A stretch of 64,000 bases of DNA from Candidatus Rokuibacteriota bacterium (GTDB lineage Bacteria; Methylomirabilota; Methylomirabilia; Rokubacteriales; CSP1-6): NCBI GenBank assembly GCA_016866775.1, contig VGLJ01000016.1, forward strand, positions 1-64,000, read 5' to 3'. Position 1 is the stretch's first letter, and each line of letters opens with the position of its first letter. Positions 23,550 through 33,582 of the stretch are shown here, one piece after another. Under the pieces are notes generated by a model, which did no database searches, was not told the DNA's origin, and saw nothing but the letters and a program-made list of their open reading frames with translations. A program made the translations under genes and the position numbers.

Positions 23550-25780
23550 GCACGTCACGCCGCGACTTCCTCAAGACGGGTGGCGCGCTGGTGGTCGGCT
23601 TCACCCTGGTGCCGCGGCTCGCGGGCGCACAGCCCGCACGCTTGCCCGGCAGCCTCAACGGCAATCGCCGGCTCGACGCGTGGATCGCGATCGAGCCGAA
23701 CGGCCGGGTGACCATCTTCACGGGCAAGATCGAGCTCGGCCAGGGCATCGGCACCGCGCTCTCGCAGATCGCGGCCGACGAGCTGGACGTAGAGCTCGCG
23801 CGGATCGACGTCGTGCACGGCGACACCGCGTGCACGCCGAACGAAGGTCAGACGGCGGGTAGCCTGTCCGTCGAGCAGAGCGGCACGGCGGTGCGCTTCG
23901 CGTGCGCCGAGGCGCGCCACATCCTGCTGTCGGCAGCCGCGAGCAAGCTCGGCGCGCCGGCGACGGAGCTCAAGGTCAGCGACGGCACCGTCGCCGCGCC
24001 CGGCGGCGCGAGCGTGACGTACTGGGATCTCGCAAGCGCCGCGGACTTCAAGCGCGAGGCGAGCGCGAAGGTCACGCCGAAGCCGGCGTCCGCACGCAAG
24101 TGGGTCGGCAAGAGCGTCGGCCGCCGCGACATCCCGAAGAAGTTCACGGGCGGCGCCGCGTACGTGCAGGACCTCCGCCTGCCGCGGATGCTCTTCGGCC
24201 GCGTGGTGCGTCCGCCGTCGCCCGGCGCGACGCTCACCGCCGTCGATGAGGGCGCGGTGAAGCGGCTGCCGGGCGTCGTCGCGGTCGTGCGCGACGGCAA
24301 CTTCCTCGCGGTCGCGGCGGAGCGCGAGGAGCAGGCGATCCGCGCGCGCGAGACGCTCAAGCGCACGGCGAAGTGGACCGAGACGGCGTCGCTCGAGCCG
24401 TCGGGCGACGCGTTGTTCCGGCACTTGATGAGCGCCACGGCGCCCGCGCACACCGTGGTCGACAAGACGTCGCCGATCGCCGCGACACCCGCGAAGACGC
24501 TCGAAGCCGTCTACACGCGCCCGTACCAGTGCCACGCGTCGCTCGGTCCGTCGTGCGCCGTCGCGCAGTGGCAGGAGGGCGCGCTCACGGTGTGGACGCA
24601 CAGCCAGGGCGTGTTCCCGCTGCGCGCGGACCTCGCCAAGGCGTTCGCGATCGACGCGAAGCGCATCCGCTGCATCCACGCCGAGGGCGCCGGCTGCTAC
24701 GGCCACAACGGCGCGGACGACGTGGCGCTCGACGCGGCGCTGCTCGCGCGCGCCGTCGACGGCCGCCCCGTGAAGGTCCAGTGGATGCGCGACGACGAGT
24801 TCCAGTGGGAGCCGTACGGCTCGGCCATGGTGATGAAGCTCGCCGGCGGTGTCGACGCGCAGGGCCACGTCGTCGCGTGGTCTCACGAGGTGTGGAGTCA
24901 TCCGCACAGCACGCGGCCCGGCTCGTCGAGCGGCGTCAGCCTGCTCGCGGCGCGCCACCTCGCCGGTGCCTCGCCGCCGCCTCCGCCGAACGACGTTCCG
25001 CAACCGGCAGGCGGCTCGGATCGCAACGCCGTCCCGCTCTACGAGTTCTCGTCGGTGAAGGTCGTCAAGCACTTCATCGTGGACGCGCCGCTGCGCACGT
25101 CCGCGCTCCGCACGCTCGGCGGCTACGCGAACGTGTTCGCGGCCGAGTCGTTCGTCGACGAGCTGGCGGCGGCGGCGGGCGTCGACCCCGTGGAGTTCCG
25201 TCTCCGGCATCTCAAGGATCCACGAGCCCGCGCCGTCGTCGAGGCCGCGGCGCGGCGCGCGGGCTGGCAGCCGAGGGGGGGTGGGGGTCCTCGGTTGCGG
25301 GGCCCCCATGCGCAAGGAAGCGGCTTCGCGTATTCGCGCTACAAGAACCTCGCGTGCTACTGCGCGACGGCCGCGGAGGTCGAGGTCGAACGCGCGACGG
25401 GCCGCGTGCGCGTCACCCGCGTCGTGGCCGCCGTCGATGCCGGCCAGATCGTCAATCCGGACGGCGTCGTCAACCAGATCGAAGGCGGCGTGATCCAGTC
25501 CGCGAGCTGGACCTTGAAGGAGGCCGTGGGCTTCGACCGCACGCGCGTCACCACGCGGTCCTGGGCCGACTATCCGATCCTGCGCTTCGACGAGGTTCCC
25601 GACGTGGAGGTGGTGCTCCTCGATCAGCCGAACGAGCGGTTCCTCGGCGTGGGCGAGGGATCACAGGGACCCGCCGTCGCCGCGATTGCCAACGCGATCG
25701 CGCACGCGACGGGTACGCGCCTGCGCGCGCTCCCGTTCACGCCGGAGCGCGTGAAGCAGGCGCTGTCGGCGAAGGGCTGA
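23546..25780 (+). CDS. molybdopterin-binding subunit (IorB-like), Tat-exported
   Basis: A 744-residue molybdopterin cytosine dinucleotide-binding subunit. The N-terminus SRRDFLKTGGALVVGF is a twin-arginine signal, so the enzyme is exported folded with its cofactors. Landmarks include GKIELGQGIGTALSQIAADE, GHNGADDVALDAALLA, RTSALRTLGGYANVFA, and GVGEGSQGPAVAAIANA with the catalytic Glu. Together with the upstream 2Fe-2S protein it would hydroxylate an N-heterocycle or oxidise an aldehyde. A G-rich repeat at about 25274-25309 is inserted in frame (encoding PRGGGGPRLRGPHAQ) in a surface-type region. It converges on the family-5 binding protein across a strong hairpin. Confidence 0.94.
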   Translation: MSTSRRDFLKTGGALVVGFTLVPRLAGAQPARLPGSLNGNRRLDAWIAIEPNGRVTIFTGKIELGQGIGTALSQIAADELDVELARIDVVHGDTACTPNEGQTAGSLSVEQSGTAVRFACAEARHILLSAAASKLGAPATELKVSDGTVAAPGGASVTYWDLASAADFKREASAKVTPKPASARKWVGKSVGRRDIPKKFTGGAAYVQDLRLPRMLFGRVVRPPSPGATLTAVDEGAVKRLPGVVAVVRDGNFLAVAAEREEQAIRARETLKRTAKWTETASLEPSGDALFRHLMSATAPAHTVVDKTSPIAATPAKTLEAVYTRPYQCHASLGPSCAVAQWQEGALTVWTHSQGVFPLRADLAKAFAIDAKRIRCIHAEGAGCYGHNGADDVALDAALLARAVDGRPVKVQWMRDDEFQWEPYGSAMVMKLAGGVDAQGHVVAWSHEVWSHPHSTRPGSSSGVSLLAARHLAGASPPPPPNDVPQPAGGSDRNAVPLYEFSSVKVVKHFIVDAPLRTSALRTLGGYANVFAAESFVDELAAAAGVDPVEFRLRHLKDPRARAVVEAAARRAGWQPRGGGGPRLRGPHAQGSGFAYSRYKNLACYCATAAEVEVERATGRVRVTRVVAAVDAGQIVNPDGVVNQIEGGVIQSASWTLKEAVGFDRTRVTTRSWADYPILRFDEVPDVEVVLLDQPNERFLGVGEGSQGPAVAAIANAIAHATGTRLRALPFTPERVKQALSAKG
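25274..25309 (+). repeat. G-rich dispersed repeat, copy 1 (partial)
   Basis: A run of G7, then TGGGGG, a spacer, and GGGGCCCCCATG, lying in frame inside the molybdopterin subunit gene. It matches the distal half of the fuller copies at 30167-30247 (opposite orientation) and 51986-52062 (same orientation). The conserved end is GCCCCCATG preceded by two G-runs. Confidence 0.45.
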
Positions 25781-25784
25781 TGGC

Positions 25785-25821
25785 GGCGCGCCCTCGTGCG
25801 TCGCGAGCACGAGGGCGCGCC
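25785..25821. terminator. 15-bp perfect hairpin between convergent genes
   Basis: GGCGCGCCCTCGTGC pairs perfectly with GCACGAGGGCGCGCC around a 7-base loop (25800-25806). It lies 4 bases after the molybdopterin-subunit stop and 11 bases before the end of the convergent binding-protein gene. Position suggests a bidirectional terminator, although neither strand has a T-run after the stem. Confidence 0.5.
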
Positions 25822-25832
25822 GGCGCTGGCGG

Positions 25833-27368
25833 CTACTTCTTCAGCTTCAGGTCCTCGTACGGCGCGGAGTACGGGTGATACGAGATCAGGCCGAGGCCCG
25901 ACTCCTCGACGCGCGGGCCGGTCGCGTTCAGGAAGCCGAGCTCCCACAGCGGGGCCTGCATGACGCGCTCGTGCCCCAGCTTCTGGATCTGGTGGAGGAG
26001 CGCTTCACGCCGCTTCGGATCGAGCTCGCGCGCCTGCTGCTGGTAGAGGTCTTCCATGTCGGGGTGGCTGCCCCAGGTGTACGTGCCGTCCTTCGCGAAG
26101 TAGTTCTCGACGCGCGTGGCGGCGGTGCCCTGGCCGCCGGCGCCCGCCTGCATGATCGAGCGCGTCTTCTTGTCCTTCCAGGCCGAGAGGAACGCCGCGC
26201 GCTCCATCGGCCGCACTTTCGTGCGGATGCCGACCGCCGCGAGATAGTTCGCGATCGCTTCCGCGACGCTCGAGTACGAGGCGTCGCACGCGTAATCGCC
26301 GGCGTCGAAGCCGTTCGGATAGCCCGCCTCCGCGAGCAGCTTCTTCGCCTGGGCCGGGTCGTACGGATGCGGCTGGATCGCGAGCGCGTATTCGAACGCC
26401 GACGGGATGATGCTGCCGGTCGGCTTGGAGTGGCCGAGCGTCTCGGCCTGGTTGATGGCGTTCTTGTCGAACGCGAGCGCCGCGGCGAGGCGCACGCGCC
26501 GGTCGTGGAACGGTGACTTCGGATCCCACTGCAGCGGACCGAAATCGAGCCACTGCGTGGCGGAGATGACCGTGGGCACGAGCTTCAGACCCGCCGTCCG
26601 CTTGACCTCTTCGCCCAGAGGTCCGCGCATCGAGTAGACGACGTCCACCTCGCCGCGCTTGAGCATCGCCAGACGCGTGAGGTCCTCGGGAACGGTGCGC
26701 CACACGAGCCGCTTCACCGCCGGGCTCTTGCGCCAGTACTTCTCGTGCGCGTCGAGCACGATCTCGATGCCGGGAGTGATGGACGCGAGCTTGTACGGGC
26801 CCGCGCCGACGGGCGCGCGCTTGAAGCCGTCGTCGCCCACGCGCTCCGTGTACTTCTTCGGCACGATCCACGCGGCTCCCGTGGCCGGGGTCGCGTAGAA
26901 CGTCATGAAGTCGGGCCAGGGCGCCTTGAGCCGGAACCTGACGCGATGCGGGTCGACGACGTCGACGCCCGCGATCTTCTCCTTGAACGTCTTCGACCCG
27001 GCGCCCTTGTAGCGCTCGAACGTGAACTTCACGTCCTCGGCGGTGAAGGGGTCGCCGTTGTGGAACACGATGTTCTTGCGCAGCACGAACTCGTAGGCGA
27101 GGCCGTCCTTCGACACCGTCCACGACTCCGCCAGCGACGGCGCCATCCGGTTGCCGGGCATCGGCTTCACCAGCGCGTCGTGCAGCGCGTAGAGCACCTT
27201 CATCGGCGTGATGATGCCGGTGTGATCGCCGGGATCGAACCACGTGGGCGCGAGCGTGATGTGGATGGCCCACGTCATCTGCGACTGGGCGGCGGCGGGC
27301 GTCGGCGCCAGCGGCGCCAGCAGCGTGAGCACGAGGATCGGGATCAACAACGAGAGGCGAGTGGTCAT
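25833..27368 (-). CDS. ABC transporter substrate-binding protein, family 5
   Basis: A 511-residue periplasmic solute-binding protein of the oligopeptide/dipeptide (SBP_bac_5) family. A Sec signal peptide (LLIPILVLTLLAPLAPTPAAA) precedes the mature part. Family landmarks are PSLAESWTVSKDGLAYEFVL, KNIVFHNGDPFTAEDVKF and the late DPAQAKKLLAEAGYPNGFD. Start ATG 27368 has GAGAGGAG upstream. No permease or ATPase genes adjoin it, so it may work with an importer elsewhere or with the Dpp-type permeases at 41127-43002. The alpha/beta hydrolase upstream on the same strand may be co-transcribed. Confidence 0.94.
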   Translation of the reverse strand: MTTRLSLLIPILVLTLLAPLAPTPAAAQSQMTWAIHITLAPTWFDPGDHTGIITPMKVLYALHDALVKPMPGNRMAPSLAESWTVSKDGLAYEFVLRKNIVFHNGDPFTAEDVKFTFERYKGAGSKTFKEKIAGVDVVDPHRVRFRLKAPWPDFMTFYATPATGAAWIVPKKYTERVGDDGFKRAPVGAGPYKLASITPGIEIVLDAHEKYWRKSPAVKRLVWRTVPEDLTRLAMLKRGEVDVVYSMRGPLGEEVKRTAGLKLVPTVISATQWLDFGPLQWDPKSPFHDRRVRLAAALAFDKNAINQAETLGHSKPTGSIIPSAFEYALAIQPHPYDPAQAKKLLAEAGYPNGFDAGDYACDASYSSVAEAIANYLAAVGIRTKVRPMERAAFLSAWKDKKTRSIMQAGAGGQGTAATRVENYFAKDGTYTWGSHPDMEDLYQQQARELDPKRREALLHQIQKLGHERVMQAPLWELGFLNATGPRVEESGLGLISYHPYSAPYEDLKLKK

Positions 27369-27403
27369 GTGATCTCCTCTCCGCTGAGTGATGGGCCCAG
27401 ATG

Positions 27404-28591
27404 CTACCATCGGGCCTCGATCGAAGCGGGAGGAGCGAGCGTGTCCGCGATCCAGTCCGCGATGTAGTCCACGCCGACCTGACGATTGTCGGCCTGCGCG
27501 TGGTAGGTCGAGCCGTCGGCGCGCGTGAAGATCTTCAGATGCTTGCGCGGCGAGGCGATCGCCTCGTAGAGCGTGTGCGCGGAGGCGACCGGCACCACGC
27601 GGTCCTCCTCCGCGTGGACGACGAGGAACGGCTTCGTGATCGTCGGCGCCGCGTCGACCAGCGAGAACTTCCCGGCCTTCGCGATCGCCGCGTCGGCGTC
27701 GTCGCAGCCCATCACCCAGCGGAAGTGAAAGGTGGATTGCGCGGTCAACCGTGGGTCCCTGTCCTGTTTCCGCTTGATCTCGCGCTGCCACGCCGCGAGG
27801 TCCCAGTGCAGCGCGGCGAACGCGACGCCCGCCACGTAGCGCGGCTCGAACGCGGCGACGCGCGCCGCGTAGTAGCCGCCGAAGCTGTCGCCCATCACGA
27901 CGATGCGCGCCGGGTCGACGTCCTTGCGCGCCGCGACGCAGTCGTACGCGGCGGCACCGGGCACCTCGTCGTCGTGGCGCGCGGAGAGATGGCGCAGGCG
28001 CAACGACTCGCCCTGCCCCGGGCCGTCGATCGCGAGCGTGTGCCAGCCACGCGCGGCGAACTCGAGCCCGTTGAAGAGCACGCTCATCTCCTTGCAGTTG
28101 TCCATGCCGTCGAAGACGACGATGGTCGGCGCACGTCCGCTGACGCCGGGTGCCTTGAGGAAGAGCGCGGGCAACGTCGTGCCTTCGTACGGCACCTCGA
28201 CGACCGCGAGATTGGCAAGGCGACGACGGAGCCCGGCCTGCTGCAGCTCGAGCGCCTTCTCGCCGAGCGCGCGCTTCTCCGGCCCCGGCGGGATGAAGCG
28301 TTCGCCGGTGAAGCAGTACATGCCGGCGCGGAGGTAATAGTTGCCGGCCGTCATCTCGTGGCCGGCGGCGGCCGCCGCGTCGCCGACGGCTTGGAGGCGC
28401 CGGCCCATCGCGGCCCACTCCTCCGCCCACGCGTGCGGCTCGCCCTGGCGCGAGCGCAGCCGCTCGCACACCTCGTCGATCTCGCCGATCGCGACGGCGC
28501 CGTAGGGCGCCATGCCCTTCGTCACCAGCGCGGCGTTCGACCACACGAAATTGCCGGGAAACTCGTCGATCCAGGTCTTTGTCGCGGTCAT
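27404..28591 (-). CDS. alpha/beta hydrolase (FrsA/DPOH-like esterase family)
   Basis: A 395-residue alpha/beta hydrolase with a helical N-terminal region of about 130 residues before the core. The nucleophile elbow is GDSFGGYYA, the acid follows in [11 protein letters not shown], and the His in [12 protein letters not shown]. This layout is like 2,6-dihydroxypseudooxynicotine hydrolase and FrsA-type esterases, which cleave C-C or ester bonds. No signal peptide. Start ATG 28591 is next to the divergent ahcY leader. Its end at 27404 is 36 bases before the family-5 binding protein, consistent with one operon. Confidence 0.9.
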   Translation of the reverse strand: MTATKTWIDEFPGNFVWSNAALVTKGMAPYGAVAIGEIDEVCERLRSRQGEPHAWAEEWAAMGRRLQAVGDAAAAAGHEMTAGNYYLRAGMYCFTGERFIPPGPEKRALGEKALELQQAGLRRRLANLAVVEVPYEGTTLPALFLKAPGVSGRAPTIVVFDGMDNCKEMSVLFNGLEFAARGWHTLAIDGPGQGESLRLRHLSARHDDEVPGAAAYDCVAARKDVDPARIVVMGDSFGGYYAARVAAFEPRYVAGVAFAALHWDLAAWQREIKRKQDRDPRLTAQSTFHFRWVMGCDDADAAIAKAGKFSLVDAAPTITKPFLVVHAEEDRVVPVASAHTLYEAIASPRKHLKIFTRADGSTYHAQADNRQVGVDYIADWIADTLAPPASIEARW

Positions 28592-28640
28592 GGGCGATGA
28601 GTGTAGCCTCCGGCCCGCGACCTTTGATAGAGTGGCAACC

Positions 28641-28714
28641 GCCCCCGAGGAGCGTTGCAACGGTCGCCCAGGCGGCGGCCGCCAGGCTCGGGTGTTCACG
28701 CAACGGCGCTCGCG
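28641..28714 (+). promoter_or_regulatory. SAH riboswitch
   Basis: The leader of ahcY matches the S-adenosylhomocysteine riboswitch: CCCGAGGAGCGTTGCAACGG at 28644-28663, then AGGCTCGGG, whose CTCGGG (28687-28692) closes helix P1 with CCCGAG, and GCAACGGCGCTC at 28700-28711, which can form the pseudoknot with GAGCGTTGC. The class normally turns on SAH recycling genes when SAH accumulates, and the gene following is ahcY. Confidence 0.93.
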
Positions 28715-28716
28715 AA

Positions 28717-28742
28717 CCTTTTTCCATCTGCGGAAAGGAGGG
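28717..28742 (+). promoter_or_regulatory. expression platform: hairpin masking the ahcY ribosome-binding site
   Basis: CCTTTTTCC at 28717-28725 can pair with GGAAAGG at 28732-28738, which is part of the Shine-Dalgarno run AAAGGAGGG ending 4 bases before the ahcY ATG. This would block translation unless the riboswitch prevents it, implying translational control. It is inferred from base pairing only. Confidence 0.5.
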
Positions 28743-28746
28743 CGCG

Positions 28747-30162
<1,416 letters not shown>

Positions 30163-30166
30163 TCCA

Positions 30167-30247
30167 CATGGGGGGCCGCCTCCAGCGGCCCCCCAAGCCC
30201 CCCCGCGCTCCGGGCCGGGAGTGAATCCCGGCCCTCCGCGAGTGCCG
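30167..30247 (-). repeat. G-rich dispersed repeat, copy 2
   Basis: Just after ahcY: CATGGGGGGCCGC, a 5-base loop, GCGGCCCCCC (a perfect 10-bp stem, 30170-30194), then a C-rich run, GCTCCGGG, TGAATCC, and CTCCGCGAGTGCC. The reverse complement of 51986-52062 carries the same blocks in the same order, including the 13-base end CTCCGCGAGTGCC. Its place after a stop codon suggests a terminator or mRNA 3'-end role; there is no T-run. Confidence 0.6.
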
Positions 30248-30276
30248 TATCATCAGGGCCTCACGCAGAGGCCCCG

Positions 30277-31110
30277 ATGCCGACCCAGCTCGAAAAGGCG
30301 CAGACCTTCCGGAAGCTTCACGAGAGGCCGGGGGCGTTCATCATCCCGAATCCCTGGGACGCGGGGACCGCGAAGCTGCTCACCGCGCTCGGGTTCGAAG
30401 CGCTCGCGACCACCAGCCTCGGGCTGGCGAACTCGCTCGGACGCGTGGACGGCACGCTCACCGTCAGCCGCCAGGAAGTCCTCGACAACTGCCGCGCGAT
30501 CTGTGACGCCACGCCCCTGCCCGTCAGCGCCGATCTGGAGAACCTCTACGCCGACGAGCCGCGCGCGGCGGCGGAGATGATCCGGCTCGCGGCGGAGACC
30601 GGTCTCGTCGGCGGCTCGATCGAGGACGCGACCGGCCGCGCCGATCAGCGCATCTACGACTTCGCGCTGGCCGTCGAGCGCGTGTACGCGGCCGTCGAGG
30701 TCGCGCGCTCGCTGCCGTTTCCCTTCGTGCTCACCGCGCGCGCCGAGAACCTCATCCAGGGCCGCCCGGATCTCGACGACACGATCAAGCGGCTCCAGGC
30801 CTTCGAGAAGGCCGGCGCCGACGTCCTCTACGCGCCGGGCCTGCGCGACCTCGCCACGATCCGGACGGTGACGTCGTCCGTGAGCAAGCCCGTGAACGTC
30901 GTGATGACCCACGGCGATCCGTCGCTCACGCTCGATCAGCTCGCCGACGCCGGCGTGAAGCGCATCAGCGTCGGCGGCTCCCTCAATCGCCTGGCGCTCG
31001 CCGCGTTCCTCAAGGGCGCGCGCGAGATGAAGGACAAGGGCGGCTTCACGTGGATGCGCGACACCGTGTCGAGCCGCGAGATCAAGCCGATATTCGACAG
31101 CCTGCCCTGA
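30277..31110 (+). CDS. isocitrate lyase/PEP mutase family protein
   Basis: A 277-residue TIM-barrel protein of the isocitrate lyase/phosphoenolpyruvate mutase superfamily. Landmarks are IIPNPWDAGTAKLLTALGFE, TSLGLANSLGR, the metal-site region PVSADLENLYADEP and GGSIEDATGR. The short form lacks the KKCGH-type loop of true isocitrate lyase and most resembles the many uncharacterised C-C or C-P lyase paralogues found in catabolic clusters. It precedes the MDR reductase by 18 bases and may share its transcript. Substrate unknown. Confidence 0.9.
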   Translation: MPTQLEKAQTFRKLHERPGAFIIPNPWDAGTAKLLTALGFEALATTSLGLANSLGRVDGTLTVSRQEVLDNCRAICDATPLPVSADLENLYADEPRAAAEMIRLAAETGLVGGSIEDATGRADQRIYDFALAVERVYAAVEVARSLPFPFVLTARAENLIQGRPDLDDTIKRLQAFEKAGADVLYAPGLRDLATIRTVTSSVSKPVNVVMTHGDPSLTLDQLADAGVKRISVGGSLNRLALAAFLKGAREMKDKGGFTWMRDTVSSREIKPIFDSLP

Positions 31111-31128
31111 GGGGTTCAAGGAGACCGC

Positions 31129-32067
31129 ATGTCAGATACCCGCGCCGTCGTCGTCGATCCCCAGGCGCCGGGCCGGCTCGTCATCCGTGACGTACCGGGT
31201 CCGGGCCCCGGCCGCACAGAGGCGATCGTGCGCGTGCGCGCGATCTCGTTGAACCGCGGCGAAGTCCGCCGCTCGATCCAGGCGGCGGCCGGGTGGAGGC
31301 CGGGGTGGGATCTCGCCGGAGAGATCGAGCGGCCCGCCGCCGACGGCTCCGGGCCGTCGGCCGGCGCGCGCGTGGTCGGCGTGGTACTCGAAGGCGCGTG
31401 GGCGGAGCGCGTCGCCGTCCCGACCAACGCGCTCGCCGAATTGCCCGAGAAGGTCACGTTCGCGCAAGCGGCGACGCTTCCGGTCGCGGGACTCACCGCG
31501 CTGTACGCGCTGGAAAAGGGCGGCCTGCTGCTTGGCAAGCGCGTGCTCGTGACCGGCGCGACGGGCGGCGTCGGCGATTTCGCGGTCCAATTGGCGCGGC
31601 TCGCGGGCGCGCACGTGACGGCGAACGTGCGCCGGGCCGAGCAGGCGGCGACGGTGCGCGAGCTCGGCGCGCACGACGTGGTGATCGGCGACGAGATCCC
31701 CGCGTCGCCGAAGTACGACCTCGTCATCGAGTCGGTGGGCGGCCGCACGCTGGGGACGGCGCTCGCCGCGCTCAACCGCGACGGCGTGTGCGTCACGCTC
31801 GGCGTCTCGGCCTTGCCCGAGGTCACGTTCGACGCGCGAGACTTCTTCGTCGCCGGGCGGACGACGCTGTACGGCCTCTACCTGTTCACCGAGTTCTTCG
31901 CCCGGCCGGCGCGGGGCGGACTCCGACGGCTCGCGGGACTGGTCGCGGACGGCCAGATCTCACCGCACATCAGCGTCGAGCGGCCGTGGACCGACATCGC
32001 CACGGTCGCCGACGACCTGATGGCCCGCCGGTTTCCCGGCAAAGGGGTCTTGACGCTCCCGGCGTGA
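31129..32067 (+). CDS. zinc-independent MDR family (quinone oxidoreductase-like) protein
   Basis: A 312-residue medium-chain dehydrogenase/reductase. The GroES-like N-terminal half is followed by the Rossmann half with VLVTGATGGVGDFAVQLARL. Structural zinc Cys clusters are absent, which places it with quinone oxidoreductases and enoyl reductases using NADPH. Start ATG 31129 has AAGGAG 9 bases upstream. It is 18 bases after the isocitrate-lyase-family gene. The substrate is not predictable. It converges with the Uma2 gene 12 bases later. Confidence 0.9.
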   Translation: MSDTRAVVVDPQAPGRLVIRDVPGPGPGRTEAIVRVRAISLNRGEVRRSIQAAAGWRPGWDLAGEIERPAADGSGPSAGARVVGVVLEGAWAERVAVPTNALAELPEKVTFAQAATLPVAGLTALYALEKGGLLLGKRVLVTGATGGVGDFAVQLARLAGAHVTANVRRAEQAATVRELGAHDVVIGDEIPASPKYDLVIESVGGRTLGTALAALNRDGVCVTLGVSALPEVTFDARDFFVAGRTTLYGLYLFTEFFARPARGGLRRLAGLVADGQISPHISVERPWTDIATVADDLMARRFPGKGVLTLPA

Positions 32068-32079
32068 GCGCGGCCGGTC

Positions 32080-32664
32080 TTACGGCAGAAGATCGGAGAC
32101 AGGAATCGACGCGAGTGGCGCGGCGAGCGGCGTGACGGTCTCGCCGGCTCGGGCGATGGTCAGTCGCTCGTACGTCCACGCGAACGGCGCAGCATCCGAC
32201 GTCATCGGGCTGCGACGAATCTCCACCGCCCGGTCGACGAGGTTCACGATCCAGTAGTCGGTGATCGCCGCCCGCGCGTACAGACTGGCTTTGTAGTCGC
32301 GGTCGAAGCGCAGGCGTGAGTGCGAGATCTCGACGACGAGCACCGGGCGGGCGGGATGCGCCGCGAGGTAATCGCGCGGACTGCCAGGGACGACGGTGAC
32401 GTCCGGCTCCGGTTCCGAGTCGTCGTCGAGCGCGACAGGGCTTGGGTGGCGCACCGTCCATCCCGAACCGAACGCACGCTGAAGCGCCGCCATCGTCAGC
32501 TGTACGGCAACGGTATGGGGCGTCCCTTCCGGCTCACGGAAGAGCATCAGGCCACCGATCAGCTCGATCTTGTCGTCCGGACCCAGGAGGCCGTGCTCGA
32601 CGAGGCACTCGTACTCGACGCGCTTGAGGCCGCGCATAGGGGCCGGCGGATCTGGCATCGCCAT
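32080..32664 (-). CDS. Uma2 family endonuclease
   Basis: About 194 residues of the Uma2 (DUF820) restriction-endonuclease-like family. The PD-(D/E)xK core is visible as EPDVTVVPG, VLVVEISHSRLRFDRDYK and LYARAAITDYWIVNL, with ELIGGLMLF at the N-terminal side. These proteins are abundant in cyanobacteria and other environmental bacteria and are often linked to mobile DNA; their role is unclear. ATG 32664 is preferred because a TAGTGT -10 box ends 7 bases upstream; GTG 32682 or ATG 32658 are alternatives. Divergent from the SDR gene. Confidence 0.85.
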   Translation of the reverse strand: MAMPDPPAPMRGLKRVEYECLVEHGLLGPDDKIELIGGLMLFREPEGTPHTVAVQLTMAALQRAFGSGWTVRHPSPVALDDDSEPEPDVTVVPGSPRDYLAAHPARPVLVVEISHSRLRFDRDYKASLYARAAITDYWIVNLVDRAVEIRRSPMTSDAAPFAWTYERLTIARAGETVTPLAAPLASIPVSDLLP

Positions 32665-32671
32665 CGCGCCC

Positions 32672-32677
32672 ACACTA
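32672..32677 (-). promoter_or_regulatory. -10 box placed for a leaderless transcript
   Basis: On the minus strand TAGTGT ends 7 bases before ATG 32664 of the Uma2 gene. No ribosome-binding site lies between them. On the other strand TAGAAT at about 32754-32759 could serve the SDR gene. Confidence 0.3.
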
Positions 32678-32779
32678 GTCACGCGGCCATGGCACCGTCA
32701 ATGTCCAGAAAGCGATACATGCAGCCGTAAAGAGGCAGTCGCCGCCCCCGGGATAGAATCCGCGCGGGAGGATCGTGTG

Positions 32780-33571
32780 ATGGCTGGACTCGAAGGGCGC
32801 GTGGCGCTGATCACGGGAGCCGCCGGCGGGATCGGCTCGGCGACGGCACGGCGGTTCGCGGCCGAGGGCGCGCGGCTCGTGCTCTCCGACGTCGACGGCA
32901 ATGCGGTCAAGAAGCTCGCGGATGAGCTCGGGGCCGAGGGGGTGCGCGCGGACGTCACGCGCGCGAGTGACATCGCGGCGATGATCGACGCGCCGTACCG
33001 GCGCTGGGGTCGCCTCGACGTGCTCTTCAACAACGCCGGCGTCATCCGCGTGCAGCCGCTGCTCGAGGTTACGGCGCCCGAGTGGGACCGCGTGCTCGAC
33101 GTGAACCTCAAGGCGGTGTTCTTCGTGCTCCAGGCCGCCGCGCGCCGCATGCGGGAGCAAGACGTGATGCCGGGGTCGGAGCTGCGCGGCAAGCTCATCC
33201 AGACGGCCTCGATCGCCGGCTACCGCGGCGGCAACCATCTGATGACGCCGTACTCCGCGTCGAAGGCAGGCGTGATCAGCCTCACGCGCTCCGCCGCGCA
33301 GGTGTTCGCGGCCGATCGCATCACGTCGAACTGCGTGTGCCCCGGTGCCGTCGAGACCCCGATGTGGACGCAGATCGACAAGGAGTGGGGTGCGATGCAG
33401 GGATGGGGCGAAGGCGAAGCGTGGAAGCGTCGCATTCGCCACATCCCGCTCGGCCGCCCGGAGACCGCCGACGACGTCGCGGGCGTCGTCGCGTTCCTCG
33501 CCGGGCGCGACTCCGACTACATGACCGGCCAGGCGCTCAAGGTCGACGGCGGCCTGGTGATGGGCGATTGA
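32780..33571 (+). CDS. SDR family oxidoreductase
   Basis: A 263-residue classical short-chain dehydrogenase. The NAD(P)-binding ITGAAGGIGSATAR, NNAG (FNNAGVI), catalytic Ser in TASIAGYRG, and YSASK for the Tyr and Lys are all present, as are NCVCPGAVETPMW and LKVDGG. Unlike the SDR at 18767-19558 it has an intact active site. Start ATG 32780 follows GGGAGG and an upstream TAGAAT -10 candidate. It stands alone before the decayed patch. Substrate unknown. Confidence 0.93.
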   Translation: MAGLEGRVALITGAAGGIGSATARRFAAEGARLVLSDVDGNAVKKLADELGAEGVRADVTRASDIAAMIDAPYRRWGRLDVLFNNAGVIRVQPLLEVTAPEWDRVLDVNLKAVFFVLQAAARRMREQDVMPGSELRGKLIQTASIAGYRGGNHLMTPYSASKAGVISLTRSAAQVFAADRITSNCVCPGAVETPMWTQIDKEWGAMQGWGEGEAWKRRIRHIPLGRPETADDVAGVVAFLAGRDSDYMTGQALKVDGGLVMGD

Positions 33572-33582
33572 TCGACAAAGGT

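Noticed and set aside
32080-32664. Uma2 nuclease as part of a restriction or defence system
   Set aside because: No methyltransferase, specificity subunit or other defence gene is nearby, and Uma2 genes commonly occur alone.
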